Shown piece by piece: positions 58,178-64,000 of a DNA stretch of 64,000 nucleotides. Made by a program: the position numbers and the translations under genes. The stretch is from Hyaloscypha bicolor E (lineage: Eukaryota; Ascomycota; Leotiomycetes; Helotiales; Hyaloscyphaceae). The DNA lies in contig NW_020194685.1 of NCBI RefSeq assembly GCF_002865645.1, forward strand, positions 2,257,363 through 2,321,362. The letters are read 5' to 3'. The notes below the pieces were generated by a model that had not been told where the DNA came from, ran no database searches, and was given only the letters and a program-made list of their open reading frames with translations. The first letter of the stretch is position 1; each line of letters starts with the position of its first letter.

Positions 58178-59707
58178 TCATTTTGCGAAGAACGACCTTC
58201 CAGCGCGCATGACCAAGCATTCAGAACTAGAAGATGCGGTTGGAGTCTCCTTCTCAGACATCTCCTTTTCGCCCAAGCCACCTTTCTCTGACAAATCAAG
58301 TGTAGAGGGAGTGGCAATGGGATTCTCCATGGGGTTGAGGTTTGGTCGGCGCGGCATCTCCTTCTCACCGTCAGGATCAGAGTCGTTGCCAGTATTGTAA
58401 CCCTCCAACTCCTCCGCCGGAACTTTGTAGTCTCCAAAGTAGCCAAGCACCTCCTGGGGTTTCATGCGGCGGATCATTTCCTCTGCGATTGCTTTGTCTT
58501 CCATCCCAACAGCCTTCATGTGCTCTTCAATCCACTTCTCTAAGTACTTTCGTTGATCACTGATTGTACCAGCATTCTCGGGATCAATTATGGGCTCCAC
58601 TCCAGCGGCAGGATTCGGCTTGTGGCATAATTCACAGTTTCTCTCTACCTCCGTGTCGATGCCGCACTTCCACCAACCCATACGACGTCCAATGGAATAC
58701 CACTTCGGGTGCTCATCGTGATACTCCTTGTCCCAGACCTTCTCCATAGATTGGAGGCTACTATGCTTGAAACCACGCTCCGCCTCCTCGCAGAGAACGA
58801 TCTTGTTGTACAAGCCTCTGAAGTTTTCCCACGGTTGTTTATAATTGTGAGACGGGAACCAGTCTGGCAGGTAGGCACCGCAGGTATCTCTATCTGGAAG
58901 GGTGACTGGAGATCCGGGAGGAATATGGTTCTTGCCGCACTTCTTGCAGTACTCGTAGATTATTTTGGTGTTGGCGGGATCAATGACCGGAGGAATCAAG
59001 AGATGTGGGCCATCGCGACGGAAGCCTTGGAGACTAGTTTTAGCGTAGTCGTCGATCACTTTGATGAAGTCAGCACGCTGCTCTTCGGTTGAGTAGATGT
59101 TAGCAGCTCCAGGGACTGGGGCTTCCCAACCTGATCTGTTCCAGTCGATTGTACCAGCGAGCTCCTGTCCTACAGTAGGCTCTGGACTTGTAGATGTGCC
59201 TGTACGAGAACGGGTCGGAGTCGGTGTATCAGACAGAGATTCTCGGCGTCGGTTGACATTTTCCGCGACCTCGACGAGACGTCCGCTGGGTTGAACTGTC
59301 TTTGTCAACTCGGTGAGCTTCCGACGACTGGGCATGGTGACGATGACCCTGGCCATGTCGCGAGCGAACTTCGGATCGTGGCCATCAGAGGTGAGGTAGT
59401 ATGCTTTGTTGGAAAGGGGTGGGAAATCTGGGCCAAATGGGACCGGATCGTATTGGGACTTGTCCTTGGCTGGCTTCGGCTCAGGTTCAACAGGGAAGAA
59501 TCCTTTGACGACTTTGGTGTGCTCCGGCATACGCTCGATGTACGGGGGAAAGATCTCGGTCTCAGTCTTTTGATGGGTGAGGTAGCCTTCGACAAGTAGC
59601 GATCTGGGGACCTCACTCGAAGAAAGCGAAATTGGGTCTCGATTCTCCGAGGAGTAATCATCAGTGTCATCATCATCTGGAAGGAAGAACTTGGTGGTTG
59701 GTGCCAT
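58178..59707 (-). CDS. Unknown 509-aa protein with two CxxC pairs
   Basis: Intronless ORF from MAPTTKFFLPDDDDTDD. I do not recognise a family. The first 150 residues are acidic and low-complexity, with a TPTPTRSRTGTSTSPEP linker. The middle is more ordered and Trp/Pro-rich: IDWNRSGWEAPVPG, CKKCGKNHIPPGSP, LPDWFPSHNYKQPWENF, HPKWYSIGRRMGWWKCG and NCELCHKP. The two CxxC pairs about 120 residues apart could form one zinc site. The tail contains an acidic disordered stretch. No signal peptide or membrane span. Length, composition and absence of opposing coherent ORFs make it a likely real gene. Confidence 0.75.
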   Translation of the reverse strand: MAPTTKFFLPDDDDTDDYSSENRDPISLSSSEVPRSLLVEGYLTHQKTETEIFPPYIERMPEHTKVVKGFFPVEPEPKPAKDKSQYDPVPFGPDFPPLSNKAYYLTSDGHDPKFARDMARVIVTMPSRRKLTELTKTVQPSGRLVEVAENVNRRRESLSDTPTPTRSRTGTSTSPEPTVGQELAGTIDWNRSGWEAPVPGAANIYSTEEQRADFIKVIDDYAKTSLQGFRRDGPHLLIPPVIDPANTKIIYEYCKKCGKNHIPPGSPVTLPDRDTCGAYLPDWFPSHNYKQPWENFRGLYNKIVLCEEAERGFKHSSLQSMEKVWDKEYHDEHPKWYSIGRRMGWWKCGIDTEVERNCELCHKPNPAAGVEPIIDPENAGTISDQRKYLEKWIEEHMKAVGMEDKAIAEEMIRRMKPQEVLGYFGDYKVPAEELEGYNTGNDSDPDGEKEMPRRPNLNPMENPIATPSTLDLSEKGGLGEKEMSEKETPTASSSSECLVMRAGRSFFAK

Positions 59708-60743
59708 TTTGACACATCAGACGATTGCTCGTGTTGGTGGTGGAAGAATCGTGAAGGAGTGTGGTTGCTGTTGTGGGAGGTTCACACCAGTAGTGCCTTC
59801 CAAATTATGCGACTCATCCGTGTGAATTTTCGTAAATTGAATCGCATCATTGTGACATCTCTATGACATCGTCTTTTAGTCGCCAGACGCCTAGGCCAAC
59901 ATTAATATGGGAGGATACGATTCGACAATGTCCCAAGACTTCTGTAAACAGTCGGGGTGAAGATCCCGTGGATATCCCAAAGGACTCTTGAACATTCAAG
60001 TGCAGGCACCTGACAATGCCCTCCAGCATTTGTAATACTAAAATTATAATTTACGAAATTGTTAATTTTCCAAGTGCGTATGGAGTAAAAGCAAGATGGA
60101 ACGAATCCATCAATGGATGGCTGACAGGTAAAAATGGCTGTTCATTTCAAATGCAGCTGAGCACCATGTGCTAGAAACCCTGGGACTTTGAAAAGGGAAC
60201 AGACTTGAATGTTCGTAGCAGTCCCTGGGCAATGAAAGCCAGGGCCCTTTTAAGACTCAACGAACGGTAGAACATTGTGCAACCAAGCTTCAAAGAATGT
60301 CCAAGGGCCCTGGAACAATGGTCAAACTTCCCTGGCGGCATCCATATCCAAATCGATGGATCCCATACTGCTGAATGCCCTAGAAGATCTCAAATATTGA
60401 GAGAAGCATGTGCTTGAATGTTCCAGGGAGGAGCCTGGACATTGGTATCAAGCCTCAGAGAAGTACTGGGTCTCTTGAGAACAATAAACCAGAATCTAGA
60501 GATTCCATTTTCAGCGAACGTATTGGTCTCTGGCTCATAGGAAAGTGCTCAACGGCCTCGAGCGATGCAGAATTCGAACAGTAGGCAGCGACAAATTGTA
60601 CAGAGCATTAGGAGAGTAGAGGATTCCAATCCGCCCTCTCCCAGCGCGCACCCAATTACCATAATACACTGAAAAATATGCATAGCTCCATGGGTATCGC
60701 AGACTAGACAAAGGCATAACATTCATGAAATCCCGTTGGCTCT
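59708..60743. other. Intergenic, no gene seen
   Basis: Only 60-70-codon ORFs. Contains the short repeat units listed separately at 60,204-60,445 and the 3' flank of IRC3. Confidence 0.5.
60204..60445. repeat. Three degenerate repeat units
   Basis: Units at about 60,204, 60,294 and 60,414 share GAATGTTCCA, then GG..CCTGG and ACAATGG or ACATTGG. The spacing is 90-120 bp. The middle copy contains the near-palindrome TCCAAGGGCCCTGGA. The core resembles the unit at 39.75-40.56 kb (AATGTTCGA...TTCCTAGTACAATGAG). Confidence 0.5.
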
Positions 60744-62779
60744 TCAATACAAGAGAGGCCCAACGCTAACCGTTTCCCTTTCCTTCAACGCCTTTTCCTG
60801 CTCAAATTTGAGTCTAGCTCTCCCCTCTTTCCTCCTATCTGCTTCTATATTCGCAAATCGGCGTTTAGCGCCATGCTTAACCTTTGTGATCATGTCACCA
60901 GCTTTCCCTTTTGTCAGGGCTTCAGCGGTCAGTTGATCATTTTTTGACCTCAGCTTGTTGAGGAATGCCAGTTGCCCTTCTGTTGCTGGTCTATTCCTCC
61001 ATGCTTGCTTCTTGGAAATGAACTGGAACGGATATCGCTTCGAGGCAAAGGTATCTGCTGCGTGGATTGCGTTTGTGAATGTAATTGCTCGTGCAATTGT
61101 CCGCGGCCGCATGAATGGAACTTTCGAAATTGCCCGGCTGAGAGCAACTGTTTCTGTGACAAGGTATTCCTCCTGCCCAGACTTTTCGTTCACACCCTTC
61201 TCCAGCTTGACGTATGATCCATTGGAATTGGAAAGAATGTATTTGTCCTCAGAGACGCAAACCCAAGCATGGGGAGAAATCCGTCTAACATGCTGTTCTC
61301 CAGTAGTGTCTTCAATCAGGTCAAAGACAGAGTCATAATCTGTGAAGGTCACAGTTCTGCTCACTGGCTCAGCATTCTTTTGGGAGGCTTTCGAGACCTC
61401 ATTAGTCTTCTGCTTCCGTAACTCCTCAGCCTCCTTCCGATCCTGAAGGCCCTTCAAGTCATCAACATTCGCATCCTCAACTATTTCCGAAGGATCAAGT
61501 CCGAAGAGCGTTGGAGTGGTAACAATCCCGGTCTCGAGACTGGCAACCATATCAATGATGTGGCAATCCTTCTTTCCAGGATGCAGTCTCATCCCTCGGC
61601 CAATCATCTGCACTAGCAAGTTCCGTGACTTGGTAGGCCGGGCCAACAAGACACAGTCAATATTTGGGATATCGGTTCCCTCTGTAAAGACTCCACAGTT
61701 GACAAGGACCGGAAACTTCCCCGCCTTAAAGCCATCAAGTCGCTCACCACGCTCAGACTTTGGTGTATCTCCGGTAACGAACCGAGCATCTATTCCGAGC
61801 TTCCGGAATGTATTTGTCAATCCCGCCACATGATTGAGGTCGACACAGAAGACGAGTGTTGACTTTCGTCCTTGGGCCTTCGACAGCCAGCTTCGAACTG
61901 TGATCTCGTTGATCTGTTCTGTATTGACCACTTGAGAAAGCTCGCTGGGTTGGAAGTCTCCATTGACTCCCTTCTTGACCTTCGATATATCTGCCTTCGA
62001 CTGCACCGTCGTAAAGATCACGTCCGAGAGCCAATTCTCCCCAATCATGTCGATGTAGTCCTTATGATATACAATCTGGTCGATAGCAGCCCCGAGCCTA
62101 AGTCCATCGAACCGTGACAGAGTTGCTGAAACTCCAACCAGTGCTGGAGAGTGTGGCTGGGCTTTTGATAGACCAAAATAGTCTAACGTCCTCATGTATC
62201 CCGGCGCAACGATATGATGTGCTTCATCAACGAGTACGAGCTTGAACCGGTCTGGATCGAACTTGAACATCCGGTCCCCGGAAACGATGCTTTGAAGACT
62301 TGCCACAGTGATATCTGCATTCCCACTGGCATGCATTGAACCCATCTCGATCTCGATCAGCTTATCCGGGTAGGCATTGGTACAATGTCGAGCAGCTTGC
62401 TCAACAAGCTCTTTTCGGTGTGCCAGAATCAGCGTCTGATGTGCAGCTTCTTTGTGGGGTTGAACCCGATCGATGAGCTGGGTGAAAATGACCTTGGAAG
62501 AAGGTTAGCTAGTTGTCTATTCTCTAGGGATGAAGTCTACTTTACGGTTTTCCCACTTCCAGTAGCTAAAGACACCCCAAGGCGCTTATGGCCTTGATCT
62601 AGGTGAGAAAGAACGGCCTGGATGCATTCTTCTTGGTACTGCCGGAGGCGAATCTTCAACGGGGGCCCGACTGGACTAACAATCGAAGAAGCTGTGGCGT
62701 ACCGACGCAGAACCAGAGAGGTTGAGCACAGTCTCCATTTCTGGAGACGAGTCAACAATCCTCTTGATGCAGGAGGCAT
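60744..62779 (-). CDS. irc3: Mitochondrial double-strand-DNA-type helicase IRC3
   Basis: Superfamily 2 ATPase of the yeast Irc3 group, acting on mitochondrial DNA. Two exons (62546-62779, 60744-62492) give 660 aa. The start is the first ATG, MPPASRGLLTRLQKWRL, an Arg-rich mitochondrial presequence. Helicase motifs: I ATGSGKT (about residue 72; the intron falls straight after it), Ia LILAHRKELV, II VDEAHH (about 167), III SATLSR, IV LVFCVDLNHV, V FTEGTDIPNID and VI QMIGRGMRLHPGK. The C-terminal extension (WVCVSEDKYILSNSNG, RNRPATEGQLAFLNKL) matches Irc3 rather than bacterial UvrB-like relatives. It is divergent from RRN5 with 336 bp between ATGs. Confidence 0.94.
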
Positions 62780-63115
62780 GTCTGAAGCCTTGAGTGTGTC
62801 TCGACTCAATGATATCGAGAGTGTGGTCCATCTAAGAACGTTTCGCGCTTGGCGCGGGCCGACGCGAATCCCTGCAAGAATTTCATCACCAGACAAAATC
62901 TCAGGACGCTTTTGTATTCCGTTTCCACAGCCTCCTCAACCTTTTATTTTCTCGCAAGAAGACTCCCCCCCCCGGAATTTCTGTCCTGTTCGTCTCCCAC
63001 CAAAATCTTCTCCTGCCGACTTTGAGCCTCTTTCACCACCTGGAAATTATGCCGAGTGTCATCCAACTCACGCTCTTTCATCAGGATCGCCTGAAGTACT
63101 GGCAGCTGCAAGAGA
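62780..63115. promoter_or_regulatory. Divergent promoter irc3 / rrn5
   Basis: 336 bp separate two divergent start codons. A long plus ORF (62622-63146) crosses it but is antisense to IRC3 exon 1 and out of frame with RRN5. A C-run (about 62,967-62,976) and CT-rich tracts lie before the RRN5 ATG. Confidence 0.5.
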
Positions 63116-64000
63116 ATGGACCTTGAAGATGCAGAGGCTCTTATAGAGCATGTGATATACCCCGACGAGTCTTCTGCATCAGCCTATGAGACGGGTTCAG
63201 AGGATGAAAGCAGCTCATCTCATGACGAGCAAGCCATTATTGCTCACTCTTCCAGAGCTAGCTCTGTGAAGAGCAGAGGCACAAGGACGAGAAAGAGAGG
63301 CAATCTCGTTTCTGAAAATGAAGAAATATCAGATTCCGGAGAAAGGCAAAGTGCTATAGGGGATCGAGCTAGCATCACTCCAAGCGTGGACCACCAAGTT
63401 TTCGAAGATGCTAAGGAGTGGGCATCCACTTTTCAGGCTCCTGAATCACCTGGTGATATCAAAGATCCACCAAGACGTGCCGCCGGAAGTCGTACCAAGA
63501 GGAAGACTCACAAGCCAGCGAATGAAGTCAGAGCCAAGCGGCTGAAGCGGTACTACAACAATGATTACCGAGAGATTTTGAACATCGATATTGAGGATAC
63601 TGCAGCCGGGAGAATTCAGGAAGACCAGTATCCGCTTCAAGAAAGTCAGATTGGATCCTCGATATGGACGTCTTCGGAGAAAGATATGTTTTTCACGGCT
63701 TTGATCAGATTGGGACGAGACAGTGTCCGTGATATCGCAGCTCGAATTCGTAGCAAATCCGAGCTGCAAGTACAGGAGTACATCCAACTATTACATCAAG
63801 CCATCAGTGAGAGACGTTTACATGAGAGGCGATTACTGGCACCAACAGATATGCCTGCAGCCGTCCAGATCAGCGACGAGTGCAACGGCGTTCTCGAAAG
63901 AGCTGGCGATGCTTTAGCCATCCGCCAAGAACTAGCTGAGGAGAAGATTGAGAAGATCAAATGGGGCGATTCTTGGCTGCTCACCAAAGAAGTCAGTCGG
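63116..64000 (+). CDS. rrn5: RNA polymerase I upstream activating factor subunit RRN5-like (3' truncated)
   Basis: Start of a SANT/Myb-type protein resembling Rrn5, a UAF subunit that recruits RNA polymerase I to rDNA. The frame is open for 295 codons and runs off the window; no intron is needed. The N-terminus MDLEDAEALIEHV is followed by an acidic Ser-rich region (GSEDESSSSHDEQ) and a basic patch. AKRLKRYYNNDYREILNID and the SANT-like WTSSEKDMFFTALIRLGRD, with IAARIRSKSELQVQEYIQLL, are the family hallmarks. An in-frame TGA ten codons upstream supports this ATG. The C-terminal half is not in the window. Confidence 0.82.
   Translation, partial: MDLEDAEALIEHVIYPDESSASAYETGSEDESSSSHDEQAIIAHSSRASSVKSRGTRTRKRGNLVSENEEISDSGERQSAIGDRASITPSVDHQVFEDAKEWASTFQAPESPGDIKDPPRRAAGSRTKRKTHKPANEVRAKRLKRYYNNDYREILNIDIEDTAAGRIQEDQYPLQESQIGSSIWTSSEKDMFFTALIRLGRDSVRDIAARIRSKSELQVQEYIQLLHQAISERRLHERRLLAPTDMPAAVQISDECNGVLERAGDALAIRQELAEEKIEKIKWGDSWLLTKEVSR

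Overview
The window comes from a filamentous ascomycete (Pezizomycotina). Genes carry short 40-150 bp introns. There is an AT-rich block almost devoid of CA/TG dinucleotides, which is the footprint of repeat-induced point mutation (RIP). The gene set includes a class III G-alpha, an AreB-type GATA factor, a TOK-type potassium channel, a HET-domain protein and Srf1. A leotiomycete-like genome would fit, but the sequence alone does not fix the class. All multi-exon models below were spliced by eye from splice consensus, frame and family resemblance.

Layout. 1-5450 is a gene-free AT-rich RIP block, about 200 bp from the end of glycogen phosphorylase. 5.6-24 kb is mostly housekeeping: glycogen phosphorylase (-), G-alpha (-), cullin-1 (-), a cupin (+), Srf1 (-) and a mitochondrial K+/H+ exchange-related protein (+), with a long unresolved gap at 11.4-16.8 kb. 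24.5-27.2 kb holds a head-to-tail pair of six-cysteine DUF3716 paralogues. 27-41 kb is accessory: a beta-glucan synthesis (SKN1/KRE6) gene lies broken in two pieces 8.4 kb apart, and between them sit a 248-aa unknown, a HET-domain gene, a 566-bp inverted-repeat element, a 106-aa ORF and an orphan promoter with first exon. A degenerate repeat array follows at 39.75-40.56 kb. 42-64 kb returns to single-copy genes: the TOK potassium channel (+), a helical plus zinc-finger protein with an in-frame TAG (+), AreB (-), an F-box pseudogene (-), KRR1 (+), a coiled-coil protein (+), a 509-aa unknown (-), mitochondrial helicase IRC3 (-) and the start of RRN5 (+, cut by the window end).

Functional themes. 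Housekeeping genes cover glycogen breakdown, G-protein signalling, SCF ubiquitin ligase, ribosome biogenesis (KRR1, RRN5), mitochondrial maintenance (IRC3, KHE1 family), ion transport and nitrogen regulation. The accessory block looks like a recombination-prone site that collected allorecognition-type genes (HET) at the expense of a cell-wall glucan gene. Most notable are the split SKN1 locus, the DUF3716 tandem pair with one GC-AG intron at a position that is GT-AG in its sister, the otherwise intact zinc-finger protein with a single TAG, and a repeat family apparently shared by two intergenic loci 20 kb apart.
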